Positions 1-8,330 of a stretch of DNA of 64,000 nucleotides are shown here, piece after piece. The position numbers and the translations under genes were made by a program. Under the pieces are notes generated by a model. The model searched no databases. It saw nothing but the letters and a program-made list of their open reading frames with translations, and was not told the origin of the DNA. This DNA comes from Candidatus Riflebacteria bacterium HGW-Riflebacteria-1 (GTDB taxonomy: Bacteria > Muiribacteriota > Ozemobacteria > Ozemobacterales > Ozemobacteraceae). The DNA lies in contig PGYB01000002.1 in the NCBI GenBank assembly GCA_002839445.1, forward strand, positions 248,001 to 312,000, read 5' to 3'. Numbering within the stretch: the stretch's first letter is position 1; every line of letters starts with the position of its first letter.

Positions 1-422
1 ATATGCAGTATCTGGGATTTTGTCGCCAGCACCCATTTGATGAACATGAAGCCGGTGGCCATTTTGATACTGTCGAACATTTTGGTATTGGTCGGGTCAA
101 AAACTGCGATGGTCAAAGACTTTGGCTCTTTGCGCAAAGGAATGAACTTGTAGGTCTTGATCAGGCTCTCAGGAATCTGCCGGATCAAATCAGAATTGAG
201 CTCGGCGCTGCCAAGGTTGACGAATTCTATACCGTGCTGCATTGACAGGCCGCGAAACAGGGTTTCCTCGCTCAAAGCTTTGTCTTCGATGAGAATTTCG
301 CCAATCATTTTACGGGCAGATGGTTGGCGTCTGAGAGCGGTTTCAAGCTGTTCCTGCGTGACAGCGCGCATCTCGACCAGGATCTCACCGATTCTTTTTC
401 TTTTTAGAAAATCTGCAGCCAT
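1..422 (-). CDS. PilB/GspE-type assembly ATPase, N-terminal part (runs off window)
   Basis: The first 140 codons of a gene that leaves the window at its left edge. The protein starts MAADFLKRKRIGEILVEM and continues with the pattern RIGEILVE...LETALRRQ, followed by a second copy (MIGEILIED...LFRGLSMQ). This tandem is the MshEN (GspE N-terminal) domain, which in characterised family members binds cyclic-di-GMP. The ATPase core would lie outside the window. It is the last visible gene after three pseudopilins read on the same strand, 87 bases beyond the last one. The likely job is powering pilus or pseudopilus assembly at the inner membrane. PilB and GspE cannot be told apart from this fragment. 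Confidence 0.85.
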   Translation of the reverse strand, partial: MAADFLKRKRIGEILVEMRAVTQEQLETALRRQPSARKMIGEILIEDKALSEETLFRGLSMQHGIEFVNLGSAELNSDLIRQIPESLIKTYKFIPLRKEPKSLTIAVFDPTNTKMFDSIKMATGFMFIKWVLATKSQILH

Positions 423-509
423 GATTTAGTTAGTCCTTCTCCACAAGTATCGGCATATCAATTTCATTTTTTAATTATTTTTCGCGTAAATCTGTTAAAT
501 CAGCACAAA

Positions 510-1139
510 TCAGTAATTCACCCCATCAATAGTCAGGGTAATAGATGTGTAATCAAGAGCAATTGCCGGATTCACACCGACGTTGGTTCCAAGAAAAAGT
601 GGCTGGTCAATAGCGGGAGCGAAGCTGGTAGGGTCGTTATCGTTGTTTATAAAAGCTCTTTCTGTATCCAAATCAAACACGCCATTGCTATTTGCATCGT
701 AAAAATATGCCGAGGGGTTGGTAAATGTTAAAGCAGAAGTTGGCATTGGTGAGCCGTCTTTAGGATTTAAAAATACTGGCATAGATTGGAGATATTTTAT
801 GTTGCTACGCCTTTGAGGAAGGTAAGTTGGCGGTGGAGCAGAATTTTCAACCAGCTGTATAGGGCCGGCAACAATTTCTGAACCGTCAGCAGCACCGGAT
901 TTTGGGTCTACCAGCATTGGCACACCAGTATTGTTGACACCTACAGCAAAAGGCCCGCGCAGATTATCGCCACGAAACTGATTGAGAACCGTGCGGTAGG
1001 TTGCCAGGTTTTGCTTGAGCGTCGACAGACGGGCATCATAGATGTAGTCGTTATAGTATGGCACCGCTACGCCGGCCAGAATGCCGATTATAGTGATAAC
1101 GATCAGAAGTTCTATTATCGTAAAACCTTTTCTTTTCAT
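510..1139 (-). CDS. Prepilin-like protein (GspG/PilA type)
   Basis: A 209-residue type IV prepilin-like protein. It begins MKRKG|FTIIELL, where the bar is the predicted prepilin peptidase cut, with the conserved Glu at +5 and a hydrophobic N-terminal helix ending in AVPYYNDY. This start is preferred over the one 12 bases upstream because GAGGAC lies just before it. The C-terminal two thirds include a Pro/Asn-rich region with calcium-loop-like acidic stretches (DANSNGVFDLDTER). I do not recognise a specific family for that part. It is the third pilin gene of a ctpA-pilin-pilB run and follows its neighbour by 8 bases. Probable role: a major or minor pseudopilin of a type II secretion or type IV pilus-like machine. 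Confidence 0.85.
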   Translation of the reverse strand: MKRKGFTIIELLIVITIIGILAGVAVPYYNDYIYDARLSTLKQNLATYRTVLNQFRGDNLRGPFAVGVNNTGVPMLVDPKSGAADGSEIVAGPIQLVENSAPPPTYLPQRRSNIKYLQSMPVFLNPKDGSPMPTSALTFTNPSAYFYDANSNGVFDLDTERAFINNDNDPTSFAPAIDQPLFLGTNVGVNPAIALDYTSITLTIDGVNY

Positions 1140-1147
1140 GCTAGTCC

Positions 1148-1708
1148 TCACCAGTCCTGATATTTTGTGCCATCAATGGCAGTGACAAAACCACGACGTC
1201 TGGCAGCTTCGGTCACACATGATATGTCCAGAACGCCTACGTGGTTCAAGGGTAGAGCAGTTATGCCAGCTGCGTAAGTTCCGACAGCTGTGCCAGAAGC
1301 GCTATGAACAACCCATTCTGCAGCTCCAACAAATGGATCTGCCGGGATGGTATTCAAATATGGCTTGGGATAAAAAGTTGCTGCCAGTCCGCCATCTCGA
1401 TCTAATACTGGATAGCCAACCGCGCTAGGTTTTACCAGGGCTTCAAGAGATGGTGGGTGGAGCTGGCTGTCAGGAACCGTGAAAAGCATTGCGTAGCCAC
1501 CAGATGTGGCCGCCAGAACATTTCGACAATCTCTTTTCCAGAGCATTATTGCCTGTCGTATTGCGTCCTGACTGTTTTCAAGCTGCGTTTCCTGAGTTTT
1601 GATATAGGTGATTTCGGCTACTGGCACGGCTGCAATCGCTATGACACCCATAATAGCAACAACTATAAGCATTTCAAACAGCGAAAAACCGCTTCTTTTA
1701 CCAGTCAT
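1148..1708 (-). CDS. Pseudopilin with prepilin cleavage motif
   Basis: A 186-residue protein starting MTGKRSG|FSLFEMLIVVAIMG, a class III prepilin signal with Glu at +5 and a hydrophobic helix up to about residue 30. GGGAGC sits 7 bases before the ATG. The rest is a soluble head with no family I can name. A conserved Cys pair is possible (residues near CRNV and ISCV). The gene overlaps the preceding pseudopilin by 11 bases, so the two are almost certainly cotranscribed. Minor pseudopilin is the best call; its place in the filament is unknown. Confidence 0.8.
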   Translation of the reverse strand: MTGKRSGFSLFEMLIVVAIMGVIAIAAVPVAEITYIKTQETQLENSQDAIRQAIMLWKRDCRNVLAATSGGYAMLFTVPDSQLHPPSLEALVKPSAVGYPVLDRDGGLAATFYPKPYLNTIPADPFVGAAEWVVHSASGTAVGTYAAGITALPLNHVGVLDISCVTEAARRRGFVTAIDGTKYQDW

Positions 1709-2408
1709 CGGTTTTGCTCCCGTTCAAGGCCTGTCCAGCACCGCGCGAAACAATATCGGCAACGCCAGAAGCTTTGTTGCCCCAATGTGTAGAGTCGTAA
1801 GGCAGAGTGGTTTCCAATACTGTGACATCTTTTACAACAGGTTTGTATTCAAAGTGTGCGCTGGGAATCCATCCTAAAAAGGGGTGCGGAGGAATGTGCC
1901 TGACAAAACGCCTCTCGACAGGTATTGTGAGGGTGTAAATGGCGTTGGGCGCACCTAATCCCGTTGGAACATCTATTTTTACAATGACATTGCCGTCAAG
2001 CAGTTTTTGCGGTGATTCAGGGTAACCAAAACCTTCGTTGTTGGCCAGCTTAAGAAAGTTCTCCTTGATCTTTTTCTTTATGCCTGGAGCCGCAACCAAG
2101 GGATCTTCAGGTGGAGAAGAGATATTGTCAATCAAATAGCTGCCATAGGCTATGACATACGTTCTATAACCCTCCACAAATTCTCTTGCAGATAAAGGTG
2201 ACTTGCTGCCTGAAATAGCGCTGCGCACAGAACTGAGGATTTTGCGCAGGCGCTTCTCTTTTTCGCGCTGCTGAATGATCTTGTAGACAGGAAAAGAAAC
2301 CGCGGCCATCAGGGCGATGACGACGGTTACGATAAGAATTTCTACCAGAGTGACCCCTGTGCGATTATCGCGTGGGTCTCGCGGTCTGGCAGAAAAGCAT
2401 TTATACAT
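1698..2408 (-). CDS. Pseudopilin with prepilin cleavage motif
   Basis: A 236-residue protein with a long basic leader (about 17 residues) before the cut RTG|VTLVEILIV, Glu at +5 and a hydrophobic helix to about residue 40. It is followed by a strongly basic helix (QQREKEKRLRKIL), as seen in many pseudopilins. The leader is longer than the usual 5-8 residues. It starts 16 bases after the ctpA stop, with GAGG before the ATG. It is the first pilin gene of the run and overlaps the next by 11 bases. The globular domain is unrecognised. Confidence 0.8.
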   Translation of the reverse strand: MYKCFSARPRDPRDNRTGVTLVEILIVTVVIALMAAVSFPVYKIIQQREKEKRLRKILSSVRSAISGSKSPLSAREFVEGYRTYVIAYGSYLIDNISSPPEDPLVAAPGIKKKIKENFLKLANNEGFGYPESPQKLLDGNVIVKIDVPTGLGAPNAIYTLTIPVERRFVRHIPPHPFLGWIPSAHFEYKPVVKDVTVLETTLPYDSTHWGNKASGVADIVSRGAGQALNGSKTDDW

Positions 2409-2424
2409 GATTGGCCTCGCTACG

Positions 2425-3873
2425 TTATTTGTCTTCCATTAGTGGCAGGAAAACTTCGGTAGATTTCAGTATGTCGATAGCTCGCTGCAGCTGAGCGTCA
2501 TAGGGGTTGATTACATAGGTTTCAAGCTTGTTATGAGTAAAGCTGTCTGGCGGTTCGATAAAGCCGCTGAGTTTATGAGTCTCAGAGGCGTTGCCGGTGG
2601 TAACCGTAATAACGCCAGATTTGAGTTCAACCTTTGTGGTTTCTGACGCGGTTTTGCCTACTTCGGCAGGGGTGCTGCCAGTGCCGGCGCTGCTACCATT
2701 GTAGGAGTTACTCAGTTTCTGCAGATACTTTTGATCAAGTTCTATCGCTTTGCGAATCTCATCCTGTTTTGATTCGTCGAGTTTGGGAAGTTCAACTTCA
2801 ATGTCAGGAGTAATGCCTGATTTGTGAATGTTTACGCCAGAGGGAGTGTAATACAGGGCTGTAGTAAGAGCCATTGCCGAACCGTCGTTGAGCGAAATGA
2901 CAGTCTGTACAGAACCTTTGCCGAAGCTCTTGCGGCCGACCAGCAAGCCGCGCTTGTTGTCTTTAACTGCGCCTGCGACAATCTCTGATGCCGATGCCGA
3001 GCCTTCGTTGATGAGAACAATCAGCGGCAGCAGAGGATGATACTTGAAAAATGAACTGTAGGTGTTCTCTTCGCCGTCACGACCCTTGATCGAAACGATA
3101 TCGCCCTTCGGAATGAACTTGCGGCCCACTTCAACGGCAGAGGTGAGCAGACCACCCGGATTGTTTCGCAGGTCAAGGATTATCGACTTTACACCGTTTT
3201 TTTCGAGATCGATCATCGCTTTTTCAAGGTCTTCTGATGAAGTCTGGATAAACTGGGTGAGTCTTATGTAGCCGATATTTGGCTCGATAACCCAATATTT
3301 TACGCTGGGCAGTTTGATGATTTCACGGGTCAGCTCGAAATCGCGGCTTTCACGGTCACCTTCGCGAACAATCGACAGGACTACCTTGCTGCCTACCGGG
3401 CCGCGAAGAAGTTTTACCGCGTCATGCAGCGCGATATCGATAACATCTTTGCCGTCGATCTTGATAATCATGTCACCAGCCAGAACACCGGCCCGTGCCG
3501 CCGGGGTGTCGTCGATCGGTGAAACTACGGTCAACATGCGGTCTTTGATCGAAATGACTATACCGAGGCCGCCAAATTCACCCTGGGTTTCGACCTGCAT
3601 TTCCTTGAATGATTTTGGCTCCATGAAGCGTGTATACGGGTCGTCGAGCCTCTTGAGCATGCCTTCGATGGCGCCATAAATCAGTTTCTGCTCGTCGATG
3701 TTTTCTTCGACATAGTCTGATTTGATCAGCTCAAGAACTTTTCTGATAAGGTCAAGTGACTTGAAATACGTCAGGTTGGTAGTAGAGGCGAAGAGTTCGT
3801 TTCCAGGAGAGAACAGTAGGAGCGAAACAATAACTCCGCACAGGAAGATGCCGCGAAAAAAGAATCTGATCAT
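2425..3873 (-). CDS. ctpA: C-terminal processing peptidase (S41, CtpA/Prc family)
   Basis: A 482-residue periplasmic serine protease. Order: N-terminal signal/anchor (MIRFFFRG... to about residue 30), a helical region, a PDZ domain around residues 85-165 (GGLGIVI...VLAGDMIIKIDG), then the S41 core. The catalytic Ser is in the GSASASEI motif and the Lys in GRKSFGKGSVQT, the classic Ser-Lys dyad. The C-terminal 100 residues are a Ser/Thr-rich extension. The start chosen here has GAAGGAG 8 bases upstream; an in-frame ATG 30 bases earlier lacks such a site. It heads the pseudopilin operon. Family members trim or degrade periplasmic proteins, including peptidoglycan hydrolases, which fits the nearby FtsEX-EnvC genes. 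That link is an inference. Confidence 0.93.
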   Translation of the reverse strand: MIRFFFRGIFLCGVIVSLLLFSPGNELFASTTNLTYFKSLDLIRKVLELIKSDYVEENIDEQKLIYGAIEGMLKRLDDPYTRFMEPKSFKEMQVETQGEFGGLGIVISIKDRMLTVVSPIDDTPAARAGVLAGDMIIKIDGKDVIDIALHDAVKLLRGPVGSKVVLSIVREGDRESRDFELTREIIKLPSVKYWVIEPNIGYIRLTQFIQTSSEDLEKAMIDLEKNGVKSIILDLRNNPGGLLTSAVEVGRKFIPKGDIVSIKGRDGEENTYSSFFKYHPLLPLIVLINEGSASASEIVAGAVKDNKRGLLVGRKSFGKGSVQTVISLNDGSAMALTTALYYTPSGVNIHKSGITPDIEVELPKLDESKQDEIRKAIELDQKYLQKLSNSYNGSSAGTGSTPAEVGKTASETTKVELKSGVITVTTGNASETHKLSGFIEPPDSFTHNKLETYVINPYDAQLQRAIDILKSTEVFLPLMEDK

Positions 3874-4030
3874 TACAAATGCTCCTTCAAGTCTCTGAAA
3901 CATGTTTAATTGCAGTATAACACTTTAGCATATATGTGAAAAACAAAAAATGTCCAGAGCAGTATTTCAGCAATTCTCGCTGAGAAGCCAAAGCTGTGCT
4001 AGACGTTTTGTGACCGGGCAACGGTATGAT

Positions 4031-4086
4031 GAATCCTCGTTTGAGGATTCTATTGCCATGCTGGATCCTGCTACTGCGCGCAGGAT
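4031..4086. repeat. Two adjacent palindromes in the ctpA/envC gap
   Basis: Between ctpA and the envC-like gene lie two hairpins: GAATCCTC/GAGGATTC (4031-4038 with 4043-4050, 4-base loop) and ATCCTGC/GCAGGAT (4065-4071 with 4080-4086). Neither is followed by a T run, so they are not simple terminators. The second, read on the minus strand inside CTGTCATCCTGCGCGC, looks like the dispersed short palindromic elements common in environmental genomes. Confidence 0.6.
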
Positions 4087-4099
4087 GACAGAAAAGGGC

Positions 4100-5314
4100 T
4101 TATTCTTCTGGCAGGTAGTTGAGCGGGTGCTGTTTTTTGCCGCCAAAACGTATTTCGAAATGCAGGGTCTGGTTGCGACCGCCTAGAATACGACCGATAA
4201 CTTCGCCACGTTCGACAATCTGGCCGAGACCGACCCATATCTCATCGAGGCGCGCGTACACGGTTGAAAAGCCTCTGAGGTGGCCGATGATCACCACGCT
4301 GCCAAGACCACTGATATTGCCGCGGTAAGCTACCTTACCACGTGCTGCTGACTGAACTTCGACTTCGCCGGAAACTGCAACATAAAGGGCGGCGGTGTAC
4401 TCATCGCCAATCTGTTCGGCGCCTTTGCGCTGGCTTTTAGCTACCGGCCACATGAAATTCATGACTTTGGCAGCATCTGGCGCGGCAGCGGGTAGACGGC
4501 CGGGTTTGTCGGGCGCCACAGCATTGCGCGGCGGGGTTTTGGTCAGTTCGCGTTCCAGGGCCGGATCGTTGAGAGTAGATTCAACTTTTGCAATCTCGTT
4601 TTCGAGCGTTTTGCGAGCTGCGGCGAGAGCCTTTTCTTTTTCAAGATAGACTTTCTTTTCAAGCAATACTGTTGAAAGCATGGCTTTGAGCGCTGAATTT
4701 TCGCTGTCGAGTTTTTTTGATTTTTCGGCAAGTTCGGCCTTGCCTGATTCGAGCTGTTGCTGGCGCGCCTGCATCTCTGAGGCAAGCTTGCGTTGCCGCA
4801 GATGCTGGCTTTTCAACTGCTGCAGCAGGTCTTTGTCACTGTTAAGAAGATATTTGACCATCTGGTAACGGTTCAAAAATGAGTTGAGGTCGCGGGCAGA
4901 AAAGATCGAGCCAATCAGAGTACCCTGCTTTATTTTATGCAGCTGAACGAGCCTGGCACGAAACCTGGTGAGTAGAATGCCTATCTGCTCACGTGCGCTC
5001 TGACTCTCGTTTTCGATGCTGAGGACCTGGCTGGCAATTTCATTCTGGCGTTCGCCAAGCTGGTCTACCTGTGTCTGCAGTTCCGAGATTTCACCGCGTT
5101 TTGCTTTTATGCGAGCTTCAAGGTTGCGAGTTTTTTTGAGGCTGTCGCTTAGCTTTAACTTGAGATAGTCAAGCTGCAGGTTGATTGCATCAATCTCGGT
5201 CTGCAGCTTGTCACTGTCTCTAAGCTGGCCTTTTGCCGGTGCAGATGGCGTAAATGCCAGCGCTGCCATCGCCAGCAGAAATGGCAGCAGCAAGCGAACT
5301 GAGGGGCGTGGCAT
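4100..5314 (-). CDS. EnvC-like murein hydrolase activator (coiled coil + degenerate LytM)
   Basis: A 404-residue exported protein: signal peptide to about residue 27, a long coiled coil (about 30-250), a low-complexity linker, and a LytM/M23-like domain (about 295-404) ending in TLHFEIRFGGKKQHPLNYL. Most zinc ligands of active M23 peptidases are missing: there is no HxxxD, and HxH is reduced to TLH. This is as in E. coli EnvC, which activates amidases rather than cutting itself. The gene follows ftsX by 3 bases, the textbook FtsE-FtsX-EnvC arrangement. The coiled coil is therefore expected to dock on FtsX and relay its ATP-driven movement to cell-wall amidases at the septum. The amidase is not in the window. 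Confidence 0.88.
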   Translation of the reverse strand: MPRPSVRLLLPFLLAMAALAFTPSAPAKGQLRDSDKLQTEIDAINLQLDYLKLKLSDSLKKTRNLEARIKAKRGEISELQTQVDQLGERQNEIASQVLSIENESQSAREQIGILLTRFRARLVQLHKIKQGTLIGSIFSARDLNSFLNRYQMVKYLLNSDKDLLQQLKSQHLRQRKLASEMQARQQQLESGKAELAEKSKKLDSENSALKAMLSTVLLEKKVYLEKEKALAAARKTLENEIAKVESTLNDPALERELTKTPPRNAVAPDKPGRLPAAAPDAAKVMNFMWPVAKSQRKGAEQIGDEYTAALYVAVSGEVEVQSAARGKVAYRGNISGLGSVVIIGHLRGFSTVYARLDEIWVGLGQIVERGEVIGRILGGRNQTLHFEIRFGGKKQHPLNYLPEE

Positions 5315-5317
5315 CGA

Positions 5318-6232
5318 TCAGACCCCTTCTGGAGATGATTTGCTGAATTTGCTGATATCGCGAAGCGAAAGCAGGCTTCCTGAGATGCCCAGAACAATGC
5401 CCATCATCAGCAGTTTGGCAGACAGCTTGAACAGCTGTTCAAAGCCGATGTTCGCAGTAAAGAATGGAATCAGCTCAGCGAGTTTGCTGAGCATGAACCT
5501 GTATGCTGAGAAAAGGACGATTATCGCAAGAAACGATCCGACAAGGCCTTGAATAAAGCCCTCGACGAGAAAAGGGCCTCTGACAAACCAGTTGGTGGCA
5601 CCAACCAGCTTCATGATCACTATTTCTTCGCGACGCATGAAAAGAGTCAGCCGCACAGTGTTGTAGACAATGAACAGCGATGCAAGGCCGAGCATGATGA
5701 CGATGATAAGGCTGATCAGCCATAGCAGTTGCGACATGCCATGAAACTGCTGAAAAAGATCTTCGCCGTAGCTGATGTTGTCGATCATTGGCTCATTTTT
5801 GAGCTTCTGTAACAATGGCTCCAGATGGTTGCCAGACTTTATGCGGATACGCAGGGTTGTCGGCAGCGGGTTGCTGTCGCGATCGATGCCGATCTGCAGT
5901 AATTGCTGGTCGTCAGGGCTGCTGAACAGTTCTCGCGCAGCCTGTTCAGGCGTGACTACCTCAATGTTTTCGATTTCTTCGAGACTGGTCAGCTTGAGAC
6001 TTAGTGTTTTCGCATCTGTTATCGCAAAACCCTGCTTGAGATAGGCAGTTACCAAGGCCTCTGCCTGTAGTTGCTGCAAAAATGATTCGAGATTCATCGT
6101 GGCCAGCAGAAAGGCTCCCATCATTACCAGGGCGATGCCTATGGTTGAAATGGTTATGAAAGCCATCATCGCTGAGCGCTTCATGTTGGTGCCGGCTTCG
6201 TTAACAAAGAATGACATATTGGCAAGAGACAT
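5318..6232 (-). CDS. ftsX: Cell division protein FtsX
   Basis: A 304-residue membrane protein with the FtsX layout: cytoplasmic N-terminus, first TM about 22-45, a periplasmic loop of some 120 residues containing LPTTLRIRIK, and three further TM segments (about 165-190, 215-240 and 265-290). It starts 24 bases after ftsE and nearly abuts the envC-like gene. FtsX forms an ABC-type complex with FtsE. It does not transport but passes a conformational signal to EnvC-like activators outside. Size and topology are typical. Confidence 0.92.
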   Translation of the reverse strand: MSLANMSFFVNEAGTNMKRSAMMAFITISTIGIALVMMGAFLLATMNLESFLQQLQAEALVTAYLKQGFAITDAKTLSLKLTSLEEIENIEVVTPEQAARELFSSPDDQQLLQIGIDRDSNPLPTTLRIRIKSGNHLEPLLQKLKNEPMIDNISYGEDLFQQFHGMSQLLWLISLIIVIMLGLASLFIVYNTVRLTLFMRREEIVIMKLVGATNWFVRGPFLVEGFIQGLVGSFLAIIVLFSAYRFMLSKLAELIPFFTANIGFEQLFKLSAKLLMMGIVLGISGSLLSLRDISKFSKSSPEGV

Positions 6233-6256
6233 TTTCAGCAGCTCCGGTTTTCTGTT

Positions 6257-6997
6257 TTATTCGTAAGCATAGGTTCCGCCCTGTTCATCTTTGATTATAT
6301 GACCGTCTACCAGTGCCACGACACGTTTTCGCAGTTTGTTGACCAGATTGTGGTTGTGGGTGGCCATGATTATGGTCGTACCGCGCGAGTTTATCTCAAG
6401 AAAAAGCTGCATTATTTCCTGCGAGATCATCGGGTCGAGGTTGCCGGTTGGTTCGTCAGTTATGAGAATCAGCGGGTTGTTAACAATCGCGCGCGCGATA
6501 CATACGCGCTGTTGTTCGCCGCCAGAGAGTTCGGTCGGAAACATGCGGCGTTTGTGTGACAGGCCGACTTGTTCGAGAGCTTCCTGGACACGGTTGCTGA
6601 TATCTGAAGCTGAGGCTCCGATTACCCGCAGGCCGAAAGCAACATTCTCGGCAACAGTTCGCCGTTTGAGCAGCTGAAAATCCTGAAGCACTATGCCAAG
6701 ATTGCGTCTGAGGTAGGGCACGCGGCTTTCTGGCATCTGGGTGATATCTTTGCCGTCGACAAAAATCTTGCCCTCAGTTGGTGTGTCTTCGCGAAACAGC
6801 ATGCGCAGAAAAGTACTTTTACCTGCGCCACTGGGGCCGACCAGAAAGACAAAATCCCCGGGGTTGATGGTAAGGTTGATGTTATTCAGGGCTCTTACCC
6901 CGTTTGGAAATATTCTTGTTACGCCTTGTAGTTCGATCATATTATCTGTGCTGTTCTCTGGTTCTAGTTTGTTTTGTTGCGCAGAGCAGTCATGCAA
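6257..6997 (-). CDS. ftsE: Cell division ATP-binding protein FtsE
   Basis: A 246-residue ABC ATPase. Walker A is GPSGAGKST, the signature is LSGGEQQR, Walker B is ILITDEPTGNLD and the switch His is in ATHNHN. The first 19 residues precede the usual FtsE start (MIELQGV). The longer start is kept because CAAGG lies 7 bases before it, whereas nothing resembling a ribosome site precedes the internal ATG. A good sigma-70 promoter lies about 50 bases upstream. First gene of the ftsE-ftsX-envC operon; partner of the next gene. Confidence 0.93.
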   Translation of the reverse strand: MHDCSAQQNKLEPENSTDNMIELQGVTRIFPNGVRALNNINLTINPGDFVFLVGPSGAGKSTFLRMLFREDTPTEGKIFVDGKDITQMPESRVPYLRRNLGIVLQDFQLLKRRTVAENVAFGLRVIGASASDISNRVQEALEQVGLSHKRRMFPTELSGGEQQRVCIARAIVNNPLILITDEPTGNLDPMISQEIMQLFLEINSRGTTIIMATHNHNLVNKLRKRVVALVDGHIIKDEQGGTYAYE

Positions 6998-7048
6998 TAA
7001 CCTTGCCCTTGCAGTTATAATTCGTTCACCTGTCTGAAAACATTCTGG

Positions 7049-7077
7049 ATTATATCAGTTGTGGCGCGCAATGGCAA
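7049..7077 (-). promoter_or_regulatory. Sigma-70 promoter of ftsE operon
   Basis: On the minus strand TTGCCA and TATAAT are separated by exactly 17 bases. Transcription would start near 7042, leaving a leader of about 45 bases before ftsE. Between this promoter and pilT (7078-7253) I see no gene and no convincing plus-strand promoter. Confidence 0.65.
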
Positions 7078-7253
7078 AAACGAATTTTATGGGCAAAAAT
7101 TATGAATTCTGGTAACATTGGTAAACTATATTGAGCGTAGCACCGATTGAACTGTGGAATGATTGAATGAGCGGCGTTAGTGGTCTGGGTATAGACCCTG
7201 CCATGTGCCTGCGTGATTTTGTATGGACAAACGAATAAGAGGCTGGAGGAGCA

Positions 7254-8330
7254 ATGATTTTCGAGTTACTGAATCTCTGCGTTGAAAAGGGCGCTTCTGA
7301 CCTTCATTTCAAGGTGGGATATCCTCCTATCCTTAGAATAGATGGCACCATGCGGCCAGTCAAAGATATGCCGGTTGTTTCCTTCAATGATTTTGAAGTC
7401 ATGCTGGAAGCGATACTGGATGATCTGCAGCTGGTAAATTTTATAAAACACCGCAAGCTGGACCTTGGTTACAGCTTTTTGAATGCACGTTTCAGGGTAA
7501 ACCTGTTTCATGACATTCATGGTGGCAATGCTGTATACCGGGTAATTCCATTCAAACATCTGTCATTTGCTGATATTGAATTGCCGATGTCGGGTCGCCG
7601 CATGGCCGACCGCCCAAAAGGCATAATACTGGTTACCGGTGCCACCGGGGCCGGAAAATCGACAACGCTTTCGACCTTTATTACCCATGTAAACACCACG
7701 TATCACAAAACAATCGTCACGGTTGAAGACCCGATTGAATATCTTTTCGAAGATGAGATGAGCCTGATCAGCCAGCGTCAGGTCGGCGTTGACTGCCTTA
7801 CTTTTGAGGAAGGTATTCGCGGTGCCCTGCAGATGGACTGTGACGTGCTTATGGTCGGCGAGTTGCGCAACACCGACGCGGTAGAAATGTCTTTGCTGGC
7901 TGCTGAATCCGGCAAGCTGGTCTTTGCAACACTGCATAGCAACACGGCTATTCAGGCCATCGACCGCTTCGTAAACCTTTTCCCGCAGACCCTGCATTCT
8001 CAGGTGCTCGGCCGTCTGGCTTCGCATCTCATAGGTGTCGTAACGCAAACTCTGGTTCCCAAAAAAAATGCGCGCGGGCGCATTGCCGCTTTTGAGATTC
8101 TCATCAACACGCCAGCGGTTCGCGGTCTGATCAATGAAAATCGCGTGCATCTGATTTCATCGTATCTCGAATCAGGGTCGAGCACCGGCATGGTGTCGCT
8201 CGACAATTCTCTGGTCGACCTGACATTTGAGGGCAAGATCGAAAAGAACGACGCGCTTCTTGCCGCTAATAACAAGGCTTATGTCAAACGCAAGATTGAA
8301 GAGCGCGATGGCTCTGGAGGTGCAGCATGA
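7254..8330 (+). CDS. pilT: Twitching motility/retraction ATPase PilT
   Basis: A 358-residue secretion-superfamily ATPase of usual PilT length. It has an N-terminal PAS-like domain with SDLHFKVGYPP, Walker A GATGAGKST (about 129), an Asp box in VTVEDPIEY, the Walker B region VLMVGELRN, and a His box (ESGKLVFATLHSN). The start has GGAGGA 5 bases upstream. PilT hexamers pull type IV pili back through depolymerisation at the inner membrane. It overlaps the next ATPase gene by 4 bases (ATGA). Slightly unusual is DCDVLMVGELRN, where most PilTs have DPDVxxxGExRD. Confidence 0.9.
   Translation: MIFELLNLCVEKGASDLHFKVGYPPILRIDGTMRPVKDMPVVSFNDFEVMLEAILDDLQLVNFIKHRKLDLGYSFLNARFRVNLFHDIHGGNAVYRVIPFKHLSFADIELPMSGRRMADRPKGIILVTGATGAGKSTTLSTFITHVNTTYHKTIVTVEDPIEYLFEDEMSLISQRQVGVDCLTFEEGIRGALQMDCDVLMVGELRNTDAVEMSLLAAESGKLVFATLHSNTAIQAIDRFVNLFPQTLHSQVLGRLASHLIGVVTQTLVPKKNARGRIAAFEILINTPAVRGLINENRVHLISSYLESGSSTGMVSLDNSLVDLTFEGKIEKNDALLAANNKAYVKRKIEERDGSGGAA

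Noticed and set aside
3950..4186. A short plus-strand ORF across the ctpA/envC gap
   Set aside because: It covers the hairpin element and the envC 3' end, has no ribosome site and reads as random sequence.
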